A DNA stretch of 64,000 nucleotides from Echria macrotheca (GCA_030411725.1 MU839828.1:2418001-2482000), one strand, 5' to 3'; positions 36,844 through 48,036 are shown, counted from the first letter of the stretch. Notes: generated from the letters alone by a model not told the origin. Translations and numbers: made by a program.

Positions 36844-39038
36844 TCATGTCGGCTTAGGTCGCAGGAGCTTGTCGTTACCAAAGACGGCGTTGTGGCGCAC
36901 CATCTGGATCCACTCGCTCTTGGTGGTACTCCCCGGCTTGTCGATCCTGCTGATGAACTTGCGCATGAGCACGCCCAGCTGAATACCCTCCGGGTGGGCG
37001 CTGATGGCCTTGATGATCTCCGACACCTCGATTTTGCGGACCGGCTGCGCAGCCGCGGGCGCGGGCGTCCCACCCGGCGTCGCAGTGCCGCCCTTGGTCG
37101 GGGAGATGCCTTGCGAATCTATTTACCAAGTCAGCAACAGTGTTGTAGAACGAATAAAGAGAAACATACTTTGCGGAGCCGGACTGCCCGCCCTCGAGCC
37201 CGAGGGCGTGCCGGTAGCACCGGTCCCTGACTTGAGCTTAATCTTCTTCTTGAGCTTCAAGCCGCCGTCAGAACCCTCACCAGCGGTGGCCTCGCCATCA
37301 CTAGTAACGCCGGAAACACCCTTCGGACGTCCAGGGAGGGGAGTGGCTGAGCGGCTAGGGACGACTGATGCGGTCCCCTTGGAAGTTTTGACTTTCTTCC
37401 GGGACAACTCGTTCTCGCTGGATTCCGAGAGGTTGGGAGATCCCGGGCGCTTGAGCTTGCCCTTCTTAGGGGCTTCGAGACCCTTCTGCTTGCTACCCGA
37501 CGGAGTATTCGAACCTTTGGAAGCTGATCCAGAGGCTCCCTGCTCACCCTTCTTGGCTTCCTCTTCCTTCTTGGCCTCCTCCTTCTTTTCATCCGTCTCA
37601 GATTCGGATTCCTAGAAAGAAAATTAGCATATGTCTTTATACCTACAGGACGCCGGAAACTTACTGAAGAGTCGGTAAACGGATTGTTTTCGTCCTTATC
37701 AGAGTCGAGATCTTCAAAATCCATGGCATGCTCCAGCTTCATTAGGTCCTTGATCGTCTTCTTACCAATCATCTTCTTCTTCAGCTTTTCGAGCTGTCGT
37801 TCCCTCTCTTCCTCATCGACCTTGTCCTCCTCTCCCTCGCCAAAGAGGTTGGCACCAAGCGCCTCGCGCCGGATCCTCGTTTTGGCGTCCTTGGTGTCTT
37901 CGTCATCTGCATCAAAGCCGGGCGCCTCGTCGTCGTCTTGGAATTCATCGCCCGACATATCCAGCTCAAAATCGTCCTGCCTCTCCGTCTTGGGCGCGGC
38001 CCGTGACGTCGCGCTCTCGGTCTTTACCCGGGCACGGCCGCGCAAGAACTGCCTGGTCTCCTCTCGTTCCTTCTCCATGGCGTTCTTTTCCATGTCAAGC
38101 ATGATCCACCGCTTTACCGTCTTCTTCGCTTTCATCATATTTTCGGCGTCATCTAGCGAGAACGTGTTGAACTTGGGTTTCTCGTCGAACTTGTAGTACC
38201 GCTCAAGAGGAATCATTCTGAAGTTGCCGCCATCGATGACCAGGGCACAGTTCATGTCCGAGATGCCTGCAACGTAGGACCCAACCCAAACACCTGCTTT
38301 GCCTTCGGCGTCCTCTAAATGCCACGGAAGCGTTTCTTCATAGCGGAGGCCAGACTGCTTCTTTTGCTCTTCGGAATTCCTCCCATAGAAGGTGGACACC
38401 TTGTCCTTTTTGTTGTTCGACTTTGGTTTTGTCTCGGCTGCCTTGGTGACGGGTGCGATCTGGGCCTGATCCAACGCTCGCTGCGCTTCGCGATCCGCCT
38501 TTTGTTGCCGGAGACGTTCAGCTTCGGCCTCGTCGGCAGCGTTCATAGGCGTATCCTCCTGTTTCATCAAGGCCAGCTTATGAGCCGGCAGCTGTCTAGG
38601 ATCCCGGCGAGTCAGCGTGACGGGGCGGGGAAACTGGTCCTGGTCCATGACATCCACAGCTCCTTCGCCTCTATCGTGGGCTCCTCTCGGCTTGCTCAGG
38701 CGCATGATGTGGTGTCGTATCCCCTCCATCAGCGCCTTTTTCGTCGTCACTAGTGGGAACTCGCGGCAACCTTCTGGTGCCGGTTCGCTCCAACCTTTAT
38801 TCTTGACCCGTTGAGCCTCGAGTGCGCGGAGCTGGGGAGCGTAGAGATTCGTGAGCGCGCCCTTCTCGCGCTCCAGCTTCTCTTCTGGATCTTCGGCCCT
38901 GCGCGGCTGCGAGATGTTTGGCTTCGGAAGTGTCTTCTTCCTGGCGACCAGCGGATTGACCTTCGGCTTGCGAGGCATCATGGGACGGGGGAGGGGCTTG
39001 GGGGCGCCATCGGGGCGCGGAGGATTCGGCGCGCTCAT
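36844..39038 (-). CDS. tfg1: Transcription factor IIF subunit alpha (Rap74/Tfg1)
   Basis: The model joins 39038-37665, 37611-37170 and 37118-36844, giving 696 residues. Introns are 53 nt (GTAAGT...CTAG, phase 0) and 51 nt (GTATGT...AATAG, phase 1). The N-terminal half has the TFIIF-beta dimerisation fold, with LPWHLEDAEGKAGVWVGSYV near residues 240-260. The middle is a long acidic/lysine-rich linker (DMSGDEFQDDDEAPGFDADD and a Glu/Lys-rich coiled stretch). The C-terminal winged helix has VSEIIKAISAHPEGIQLGVL and ends KLLRPKPT. TFIIF binds RNA polymerase II and helps promoter escape and elongation. Length is near that of other filamentous-fungal homologues. Only the spliced frame restores the winged helix, which supports both introns. 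It is divergent from the uridylyltransferase gene with 1.2 kb between starts. Confidence 0.92.
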
Positions 39039-40246
39039 TGTGAAGACGGCGGCGGAAGATTATCGAGGTCGCGAGGGCTGTTGCGCGTCGGGGAGACTGG
39101 GACTTGAGACCGACGGCAGCGTGTGGTACCGCAGCTTGTCTCAGCGGGGGCACGTCATCGGGGTTGGCACGCGATAATATCCGCGTCGCGTGTCTTGCCC
39201 TCTCTCAGCAGCAAGCAAGGAACCTCGGAGCAGCCGTGGTTCAAAGGCAAAGATTGTGGACGCGATGGTGGCGGCGCCAGAGAAATCAGATTTGGTTGCA
39301 AAGGTGGAAATAGTTGAGCGCTTGCAGCTCGTGCAGAGGTGACAAAGATCCACAAGGCAGGCAGGCACAAAGCCGGGCGTTGCGGGTTGGGTGCACGGAC
39401 CACTACAGCCAAAGCCACGGTCCAGTGTCCTCTGCGGCCTTCTTTTTATTTGAGACTTCTTGTACAATGCAAAATGGCCAATGCGGAGGTCGAAACAGCT
39501 GGAGGCAGCGCTAACGCAACGCTTGACAAAACAGCTGGCGCGAAGTCAGAATCAGATGCCCAAAACCACAGATGAACCTAAAATTCATCAAACCATAACA
39601 AGATACCCATAGTGTACTCTAGAACAGTAATGGATCGGAATTTGGAAAGGGAAGCGGCCTCAAGTGACTTGCAGCAAGCTAGGTAATTCCCGTGCCTCGT
39701 GCAGGCCAATGGCTGCCCCGCCAGGCTTCTCCACATCCGTTCCGGGGAAGCACTTTGCGCCGGCAGTTTGATCTCCAACCTAAGCTTTCCCTCTATCGAA
39801 CCTAGGAACTTTACCTGTCAACCCATATCTGTAAACAAGGCGCATTGCCATTCACGACACATGCGTGGCGTCTGCTTATAGATCGCTCCACTCCAGATTT
39901 CTTTCGACTCAGTCACGCCACGTACAGGACGCCATTGGTTCTCGCAATCGGACGCCTGACAGAGACGACGTTTGAGGGTACTTTTACGTGCACAGGTGGA
40001 AAGTTGTATCCACAGCTAGCTCTCCAAGGGAGGAGATGGGGCCACTGTTCGATGTCAAGAACCCTCTCGGTTTTCTGGTCCCTTGCTAGAGGAGAATTTA
40101 TCTCGACGGCTCTGATAATCGAAGGCGGCAAACCCCTCGCGCCTTCACTCTGTGCCTGCGCCTGCGCCGCCAGCGCTCACCAAAACATCCACCCCGCGAC
40201 ATCCGCAGCCGCCGACCTCAACAAAACTCAGCACGGCGCGCCCACC

Positions 40247-43200
40247 ATGGAAAACCAAACCGGCACCGGCGGTCTCGAGGATCGTTTGCGCAACATGATT
40301 CTCGCGCGTCCCGAAAACCAGCTCTCTCAGCCGCCCATGCCGGCCATGGGCGGTAATCCTTACGGGAATCAGCCCATCGCTACTCGCCAACTCGATCCTC
40401 CACCAGGCTTCTTGCAGCAACCTCCAGGCTTGATTCCAGCCGGACAGGGCCAGGCCTTCCCAGTCAACAGTCAACCATCCCCGCCGCTCGCAAAGTCAAA
40501 ACATAAGCGGCCGAACCAGGCAGAGCGCCGCCAGAGATCAGCCCAGCTATCCATCCCCATCGATACCAGGCCCCAGATGAACCAGCCCATGAGGCCCTAC
40601 TTTAGCCCTCCTGGCTACCCTCATACTCAGTACACAAATGCAGGCCAGAACCATGTCCGACGTCCTCATTCTGCCACATTCCGTCCCCCGAGTCAAGGGA
40701 CTACATTGCCAGGAGGCCCTGGACCTGGGCCATTTCCACCCCATCCTCGACATCATCCGTCGTTGTCCTATAACGGCCCAATGTCTTCTGGTGACTGGCA
40801 TCAGCCTCGCACGTCTGGCGGAGACCAGAGGACACCGCCCCATGGAGCGCGCTCCCCGTTTGATATGGCCTCCCCACGAACTTCGAGACACCATGGGTCG
40901 AATTCCTACGACCGTAACGGGTTCTACCGCGTTCGGCCTGAGGAGCTGAAGATGCAGGCAGACATGCTCGAAGGGCTTTGCAACACCATCATTGCAGATG
41001 CCGAGATTGAGCCGGCCGATATCTACGAGAAGGAGAATTTCAGGTGCCGGATCGAGGAAATCGCTCGGCGGGTCATAACGCAATATGAGATCGAAGTCAA
41101 CGGGTTTCACGACTTTCCGCCGGCGAGTGTCCAGCTAAGATGCTTTGGCAGCCTATCCTCCGGATTTGCGACAAAGGCTGCCGATATGGATCTTGGTCTG
41201 CTCTCTCCTCTTTCCGCCGTACAACCTGACGCCCCAGGCTCGCCGATTCCCAGACTGATTGAGAAGGCTTTCCTCGAAATGGGGCTAGGTGCTCGACTTT
41301 TGAGCCGAACCAGAATTCCCATCATCAAAATCTGCGAGAGGCCGCCCGAGGAGTTGAGGGCCGCTCTTCTGGACGAGAGAGAAAAGTGGGAGAACGGATT
41401 GCCGGAAGGACACGATGAGGACGACATTCACGGAGAGGCAGATGTGAACCTGTTGGAAGAGACACAACCAAATGATGGCAAACACCATGACCGCGAACCT
41501 TCCATATCTACCAAGGACGACATCACACTCGAGACCCGGCTCCGCTCACTCAAGCAAGGCGACAAGAGGACCCTTGCGGCGTACTACAGCGGCGCTAAAG
41601 GGATACTCAGAAAAGTCGGCGGGCGAGATATGACGTATTCGAATTCTAGAGAACTTAGCAGGAGTGACCTGACTTTGCTCAACGAGTTCAATCTCGTATT
41701 CGTCAATGGCCTGGCAGACGATAACCTGAAGAGACGACTTCTAACCTACAGGTCTCTCAGCGAACTCGCACTCACAGCCAACACCAACTATCGAACGCTT
41801 CATGGGGTCTATACCCAGATGGAGGGCGAGTCTCTGGCTATGATGTGGGAGTCACGCGAAATACGCGAGAGGGATGAAGTCAGGGAGAAAAACGCGTCGA
41901 GTCTCGTCAGGAACTGGCAAGCCATCTGTAACAGGGCATCCTTCGGCCAAGACCCCCTTGGATATGCGAAAGAGCTGCAGCACGGCTTCGAACAGCTGAA
42001 AACGATCCCCTCCATCCAGGTGATGCTCCTCGCCCAGGGTCAACACGAAGCAGCTTCAGCCTACCTTGCAAGAGCCCAGAAACTCATGACTGACCTTGGG
42101 GTTCTGGACCACCCATCCGAGAACAACCAGGAGTCGCTCAATCTAGTTGTTCGCCACTACATCCAGGGCATCTATAACGAAGGAATTCGACATGAGATCG
42201 AGGCTTTCGCCAGTGCGCTGCCGAAAGCCAGCTTTTGCTTGCGTGTGGTCGCCAGGAGGCACCAAAGCCTTCAGCTTGCCCAGGAATACGAGAAATGCTT
42301 GGAGAAGGGGCTGTATCCGGACCAGGCCGTTGCTTCGATTAGATCGTATGTCGAAATCCTCCGGGGCCCGATGGTCTCTCCACAGACGCGGGATTCGGCC
42401 TGGAATCTTGTCGTGCCTCTAAGTCCAGACGCCGACCGAATCATGTCGAATATCCGTCTCTTTGGAGACCCAGCCCGTAAGGCACCGAACCAGCCCAGAG
42501 ACCCATACAAAGACCGCTTGGAGTTTCCCAAGTCCGGCGTTGGAGTACAGTGCGACATCAATTTTTCGGCCCATCTCGCGCTGCACAACACGCTTCTCTT
42601 GCGGTGCTATTCTCTTTGCGACCCCCGAGTTCGGCCGCTGGTACTCTTCGTCAAGCACTGGGCTAAAATGCGCCAAATCAACTCTCCTTACCGTGGTACG
42701 CTTAGCAGCTATGGATATGTGCTCATGATGTTACATTATCTCGTCAATATCGCGCAGCCGTTTGTCTGTCCAAACTTGCAACAGTTGGCGCGGCCGCCGG
42801 ACCCGAACCTCACGCCCCAGCAGATGGAGGACACGGTCGTCTGCAAGGGAAAGAACGTGCAGTTCTGGCGCGATGAAGCCGAGATTCAACGGCTGGCAAG
42901 TGAAAACACCCTCACGCAGAATCGCGACTCGATCGGGCACCTTCTCCGAGGATTCTTCGAGTACTATGCGCACAGCAACCAGATGAGCACCGTCCCGTGT
43001 CGCGGCTTCGACTGGGGCCGCGATGTGATAAGTCTCCGCACGCATGGAGGTCTCCTCTCCAAGCAAGAAAAGGGCTGGACAGGGGCCAAGACGATCGTCG
43101 AGGTCAACGCGGCCGCTCCGCCACCGCCGGGCGGACTGGACCACCCCCTCGCGAAACCGAACAACCCGATTGCGGAAGGACCGCAGTCCTCTCAGGCGGG

Positions 43201-43543
43201 TGGTGACCCGCTAGGTTCTCCGGCCACCGGTACGGGCCAGCAGGCACACGCGCAAGCACAGCCGCCCCGCGAGGTCAGGGAGATCCGCCACCGCTACCTA
43301 TTTGCGATCGAGGACCCGTTCGAGCTCGACCACAACGTCGCCCGGACGGTCACTCACAACGGCATCGTCGCCATCCGTGATGAGTTCCGCCGCGCCTGGA
43401 GCTGCATCAAGGCGGTCGGTTCAAACAATCCCGAGCAGCACGGAAGCGATCTGCTCGAGGATGTGGCATTGGCAGAGCAGCGGCGGGAGAGTGAGCTTTT
43501 TGCGCGGCTTTTGGAGGAGCTGCACGGGCCGAGGGCTTCGTAG
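40247..43543 (+). CDS. Cid1-type RNA nucleotidyltransferase (probable TUTase)
   Basis: A single exon of 1098 residues, taken from the ATG at 40247, which sits in ACCATGG. The frame is open upstream but that part looks like leader. After a disordered Pro/Gln-rich N-terminus, a helical entry precedes FGSLSSGF (from residue 300) with catalytic D313 and D315 in ADMD. RIPIIKI follows. The third catalytic Asp, D770 in VQCDINF, comes only after an insertion of about 430 residues. The central domain is close to fission yeast Cid1 (VKHWAKMRQINSPYRGTLSS, GYVLMMLHYLVN). The PAP-associated part ends IEDPFELDHNVARTV, with His1029 at the position that makes Cid1 prefer UTP. Expected role: adding U (or C/U, as Aspergillus CutA does) to RNA 3' ends to trigger decapping and decay. 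UTP preference is inferred from that His. Confidence 0.88.
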   Translation: MENQTGTGGLEDRLRNMILARPENQLSQPPMPAMGGNPYGNQPIATRQLDPPPGFLQQPPGLIPAGQGQAFPVNSQPSPPLAKSKHKRPNQAERRQRSAQLSIPIDTRPQMNQPMRPYFSPPGYPHTQYTNAGQNHVRRPHSATFRPPSQGTTLPGGPGPGPFPPHPRHHPSLSYNGPMSSGDWHQPRTSGGDQRTPPHGARSPFDMASPRTSRHHGSNSYDRNGFYRVRPEELKMQADMLEGLCNTIIADAEIEPADIYEKENFRCRIEEIARRVITQYEIEVNGFHDFPPASVQLRCFGSLSSGFATKAADMDLGLLSPLSAVQPDAPGSPIPRLIEKAFLEMGLGARLLSRTRIPIIKICERPPEELRAALLDEREKWENGLPEGHDEDDIHGEADVNLLEETQPNDGKHHDREPSISTKDDITLETRLRSLKQGDKRTLAAYYSGAKGILRKVGGRDMTYSNSRELSRSDLTLLNEFNLVFVNGLADDNLKRRLLTYRSLSELALTANTNYRTLHGVYTQMEGESLAMMWESREIRERDEVREKNASSLVRNWQAICNRASFGQDPLGYAKELQHGFEQLKTIPSIQVMLLAQGQHEAASAYLARAQKLMTDLGVLDHPSENNQESLNLVVRHYIQGIYNEGIRHEIEAFASALPKASFCLRVVARRHQSLQLAQEYEKCLEKGLYPDQAVASIRSYVEILRGPMVSPQTRDSAWNLVVPLSPDADRIMSNIRLFGDPARKAPNQPRDPYKDRLEFPKSGVGVQCDINFSAHLALHNTLLLRCYSLCDPRVRPLVLFVKHWAKMRQINSPYRGTLSSYGYVLMMLHYLVNIAQPFVCPNLQQLARPPDPNLTPQQMEDTVVCKGKNVQFWRDEAEIQRLASENTLTQNRDSIGHLLRGFFEYYAHSNQMSTVPCRGFDWGRDVISLRTHGGLLSKQEKGWTGAKTIVEVNAAAPPPPGGLDHPLAKPNNPIAEGPQSSQAGGDPLGSPATGTGQQAHAQAQPPREVREIRHRYLFAIEDPFELDHNVARTVTHNGIVAIRDEFRRAWSCIKAVGSNNPEQHGSDLLEDVALAEQRRESELFARLLEELHGPRAS

Positions 43544-43690
43544 AACGAGGACTTTGTAGGACGATAACTGGGTTGGGTTGTAACATAACAGTGTGACTGG
43601 GCTGGGCTGGGCATTAGAAGAGCTGCATAGGCCGATAGCGTGTAGGACGAAGGTTTCGTAGAACGATAACTGGTGCTGGGCATTGGTAAG
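43513..43690. repeat. Imperfect tandem duplication over the TUTase gene end
   Basis: The last ~65 bp of the coding region and early 3' flank (starting GAGGAGCTGCACGGGCCGA at 43513) recurs about 104 bp downstream, starting GAAGAGCTGCATAGGCCGAT at 43617. Both copies continue with variants of TTCGTAGAACGA and ACGATAACTGG. The second copy lies beyond the stop codon. Confidence 0.6.
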
Positions 43691-45004
43691 GAAAGGGGCA
43701 AAGGGGTTGGTTGGGGTTTGTTTGGGATAGAGGATAGCCAGGGGGGTAATTACCAAGTGTAAGTGTTTATGGTGGGATTTCTCTGGTTGAAAGGGGGTTG
43801 GCATGGCTGAGCGGAAATGTGAGGCTATGCCATGACGACTATTGTACCCCTTGGGTGAAACCCAGGGGAGGGAAGCGTTGGGGAGATGAATTTCTGTCTG
43901 CTTCATGATTATCAAGATACGTCTGTGGTCCAAGGGAGGCAGTTAGGGGGATGTGTAGCGTTTCACCATGGAGATAGCTTGTCATGACACCAGACGAGCC
44001 GCGCCTGTGAGCCTAGCAGTAACAAATCTCGAAAGGAGCTGAAAGTCGGTGAAGAAAAAGATGACGTCCGATATGAACTTCGCAGAGCAGAGGATTCGGC
44101 GATTTGCTCCTTCTTCATGTGTTCCTGCCGCTCCGACGTGAGTGCCCATCAAGCCTTCGAAGAAAATTTCGGCCTGCTTCACTCTCACTTTTCTCTCCAG
44201 CATCTCTGGAGTCAATGTCAGTATCCCGTCTCCTTTCATCCTCGGACAGCGCCTTATCGACCACATACTGAGCCAATGCTATTTCCTTCCTGTTGACCCC
44301 TTCATAGCATCATCAAAAATTTACTCCTGGTTTTGTCTGTCTCTCCCACTCCATCCATCTTCCTCCCGCACTCCGTACATTTTTCTAATACTGTGTGTAT
44401 AGACAACAAGACAAAACAACGCCTCTTGTATGTACTTGCCAGGTGGGTTCAATAACCACAAAGCTGGCTCTTGCAGAAGGGAAGTTCTTCCTACAGCCCA
44501 GAGCCTACAATGCTCTTATCTACCTGTGAAACGACCACCGCCTCAGGCCAATCTGTTGAGCGCCGACAAGAGGATGCAGCTTTGTCCTGCCTTGAAGTAT
44601 GGGCTGACCACGTGCAGCCGCAGCAAGCCCCTAGTTGCAAGCTCACACGCCAGACGGGCGATCATGGTGTTTGCCCTCGTCTTGGGAGGTTGAAGTGGGT
44701 TGTGGTCAGCGCAAGGTTATGAGGTGTAGGTACTTGGCAATTGTGTCTCCGGACGGATCTATTTGCAGTAATCCTTTGTTTATGGGTCTTCGTAGGAGTT
44801 CAGCTACAATAGTTGGCAGACGTTATGATCTGGTAAAAGTGCCCGCGTGGCGCACACTTCGAGGTTCTCCAACTGGCAACTGGAACACCTGTCAATGAAG
44901 CAAAGTAAGTGAAGGGGGGTAACAGACGTTTGCTGCACTCTCATGGAGAATTAGTGTCGGGGTGTCATAGTTGCCTTTAACACCCCTGTCGAATATCTGT
45001 CAAG
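43544..45004. other. Intergenic, no supported gene
   Basis: Between the uridylyltransferase gene and the tRNA there is only the partial duplication noted above and short unconvincing frames. No RNA gene or exon was recognised. Confidence 0.4.
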
Positions 45005-45091
45005 GCCCTCGTGGCGCAATGGCAGCGCGTTAGACTTCTATTGCTGAAACATGTGATCTAAAGGCTGTGAGTTCAATCCTCACCGGGGGTG
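45005..45091 (+). tRNA. tRNA-Arg (anticodon TCT) with 15-nt intron
   Basis: A full cloverleaf can be drawn. The acceptor stem is GCCCTCG with CGGGGGT (G-U closing pair, discriminator G). The D arm is GCGC-AATGGCA-GCGC. The anticodon stem TTAGA/TCTAA encloses the loop C-T-TCT-A-A, with the 15-nt intron at 45041-45055 between positions 37 and 38, the standard site for nuclear tRNA introns. The T arm is GTGAG-TTCAATC-CTCAC. A run of nine T follows at 45093, the usual RNA polymerase III terminator. Internal A box (TGGCGCAATGG) and B box (GAGTTCAATCC) are present. It reads AGA codons, and AGG by wobble. Confidence 0.92.
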
Positions 45092-45092
45092 C

Positions 45093-45101
45093 TTTTTTTT
45101 T
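45093..45101 (+). terminator. RNA polymerase III T-run terminator
   Basis: Nine T residues two bases after the tRNA discriminator base form the expected pol III stop signal for the tRNA-Arg gene. Confidence 0.85.
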
Positions 45102-46507
45102 CTTTAAAAAAGTTAAAATCTTTTAGTTCTGTGCGTCCTTTTTACTATAAAGCGGTTTCTCTTTGTGTTTGACACAACGGGGAATGCAATGCTGCTATTT
45201 TGCTTTTGTCACGACACTCTTGACTTGGGAGGTGTGCAGGTGACCGTGCACTTCGGCAGCTGTGGCCCGTGCGCCGGCGACGTCCCCCTTTTCTTCGCAG
45301 TTTCTCTTCACACTGGGGACTCTAGACAAGTTACAGCAATGGAGTTGCTCGCAGTACTACCCTCCTTTCGACTGCCTGCATTCAACACCGTGTACACAAA
45401 ACACAAACATCCCCAACGGCAGACATACACATGAACACGCAGACGCTGACTGCCCCTAAACCCGACTTGAGGACTTGCGGAGCCCGCTGCTGCTGACCTG
45501 ATAGAAGCTTGCCCATGTGTTAGATCGTGGTCGGAGCAAGCATGAAACCATCTAAAGCCAGGGAAACATTGTATGCTAGAAGAATCGTATCCAGTCCACC
45601 TGAGTTTTGGGATGTTGGAGGGGGGTTTGCAAAAATGTCACTCCAGATGGGACTTAAATCCGGAGTCGAATAGAGATGGACATTATCTTTTTAGAACAGA
45701 CGACTTGTCAGGCCTGCGGGACTTCCAGAAGCGGAGCACAAAATATGCGGTTGGTTACCTTGGTGAGCATAAAGTCGTAAACTGTCAATCAGGGGTAATG
45801 GGAGCAGAGTGAGCCCCTTCCAACAGAAAGGTATGATCAGTAGCCGCAACAGCCTGTCATATGCGCTGGTCAGAGCTAGCCTGACGAAGTCGGGGTGCTC
45901 GTGGTGATTTGCTGCTTCCGTGAATGCATCGATGATAGCCCACCTTGCGGCAATGTAAAGTTGGTTGCAGCAGTGAAAATGAGCGCCAACTGAACCTCAA
46001 GCCGGGTGGTGAAATCAGAGGGCAGCCGAGATTGACTGCCGACGCCTAGGAACATGCATCCATTGCTGAACATGCTACGGCTGGAAGCGCCAGGCAAAGC
46101 GCCCCGGGATTGCAGTTTGTGTGGCATCATGATAAGCTAGAAGACCTAGATCTCCACTTGGGCAGTGAGATAACCAGATGAGCGTCCACGAGGTCACACT
46201 TGGAATCGTACAAACGGCTGATATCCACATGGGAGGCCAATCGAATGCGTTGTGGGCTGATTTTGACGTGGTTGATTCATAGTCGGGAAGGCGCGAGGCT
46301 GGAAGCCACCCAACCCCTATTTGCTCGACCCTCCGTATATTTGAGTCCAAACTAGTTCGAGACGACGGGAGCGAAGGCATCATATCTGCTCTTGTCTCCA
46401 CTGTCGTCTCAGGATTGCATGAGCTGAACCAGAGGACTGAAGAAGAATGGCAGAGGAGCAAGGAGCAACAAGCCATGATGCTGTGCCTGCGTTCTTAAGT
46501 TTATAAG
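45102..46507. other. Intergenic, no supported gene
   Basis: Short frames on both strands (for example 46075-46476 minus) have no motif and no consistent splice partner. I see no RNA gene or repeat worth naming. Confidence 0.4.
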
Positions 46508-46755
46508 TGTAGGCGTCTACGGTTTCGTATATATGGCATCTTGGGATACGCGTCTGCGTTTTATATATATTGGTGTTACGGGCGTCTGCGTTTTCGTGTA
46601 TACAGCGTCTCGGAATTAGGGCTTCTGCGTTTGCGTATATGTGGCATCTTGGGATGGGGCGTCTGCGTTTCGTGTATATGGTGCCAGGGGCCTCGGAATC
46701 GGGGCGTCTGCGTTTTTGTGGTGGTCTCAGGATGGGGGCGTCTGCAGTCTCAGGT
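46508..46755 (+). repeat. GGCGTCTGCGTTT minisatellite
   Basis: Seven or so diverged copies of a ~35-45-bp unit built on GGGGCGTCTGCGTTTTCG, each mostly followed by TGTATATGG-like DNA and CATCT[T/C]GGGAT. Core positions are near 46513, 46550, 46588, 46624, 46660, 46704 and 46737. It opens a Gly/Ser/Arg/Tyr-rich frame on the plus strand and a Pro/Arg/Asp-rich one on the minus strand; both are repeat artefacts. Confidence 0.7.
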
Positions 46756-48000
46756 ACTGGGTCCCTTCGAGGATGGGACGAGAGGGACAAAACCCCGGGA
46801 ACTTTTGGGGTTATGGATGGAAGTGGCATCTTATACCGCCTTGACAGCGCAGACAGCCTTTTCTCCCGGCCACGCCTATTACGAGCAGTTTCGGTTTACC
46901 ATTGCAGTTACCACCAAGCCGACACCTACTAACGAAGGTTCAAAGGGCTCACTGGCGGCCTCGACTTTAAGTAGTAGCGCCGTGCCTTCTCACTTGCGCT
47001 GTCAGACTCAACAAAAATCGTCATTTTCAGGCTGTGGTTTCCGTCACCAACACATCTCAACCGATTGCCCCCAGATGGCTTGGACGTGGTTGAAGAAATT
47101 TCATCAGTGTGCGTTCTGTGAACTCCCAAGCGCATATCAGGGTATTGACTGTGGGAATATGGGTTCTCTGCAGGGAATAGTTCTAGATTGTGTGTCAATT
47201 GGTGGTACCGGCCCAGCCGGAGCTGGCTGGGCCAGGTCTATCTATATCTATTCTATTCCTTTCCAGGTTGTTTCTGAATGCCTTTGTCTTCCTGACTGAG
47301 CTGCCTTTGACTCAGTTGTCTGTAAGTAAACAAAGAGTCTTAAGATGTCTTGCACCTGCATCACTGGCGGTCTTTACCCATCAGGGTGCCTGAATCGTCA
47401 CATTGACTCGCTAGCAGATATCTAAAATATCGTCTTGATCGTCGCTTCGCGCTTGTTCCTCGGCACCACGACAACGCCTGCCTTCCGGAGGTTGTGCATT
47501 ACAACGTACTTTCAATTCAACACCCGCACAACCTACCATACCTTCATCACAGCGCAACTGGTTTCTTGTTCCCCTCGAGGGCTTTCATTGGTCAGTACTG
47601 AGGCAGCTTCTTGCTGCGTTGTTTTGGACCGGTATCGACAGGACGGTACGGAATGGGTCTCATGGCGGATGAGCGGATCAGTGGGTGTGGTCTTGAGGGA
47701 AGATGTGGAGGAGACGACGGTGTGGGCAGCTTGGAGACGGGAGTATGGATTGCTCCGGCGAACTTGCGAGTTTGGATTGTTCCGAGGATGGTCGACATTG
47801 TGAAAGTTTGGGACTGGATTGTGGACTGGGTGGGATACGTTCGGATGTCTTTGGATGTCTCCAGATGCGATGCCGGATGTCGTATGGAATGTGGCGCAGG
47901 ATGTGGATTGGTCGACCTTGGGAAGAGGTGGAACTTCGCCGTCGGATCTCACAACGAAACAACAAACATGATGTCGCCTGGCTCTAACAGAACAGAGCTC

Positions 48001-48036
48001 GCCATCGCCATCGCCATCGCCATCGCCATCGCCATT
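48001..48036 (+). repeat. (GCCATC)6 hexanucleotide repeat
   Basis: Six GCCATC units in a row read Ala-Ile repeats in one frame. Right after it, two 30-bp units starting TGTCAACACACA (about 48039 and 48069) and a partial third form a second small tandem array. Confidence 0.85.

Noticed and set aside
39845..40246. N-terminal extension of the uridylyltransferase frame
   Set aside because: Open but without family similarity; the ATG at 40247 has a strong context (ACCATGG) and starts the charged, fungal-like N-terminus. Treated as leader.
46541..47299. 252-codon plus-strand frame
   Set aside because: The first third is the minisatellite in translation and the remainder has no motif or splice support.
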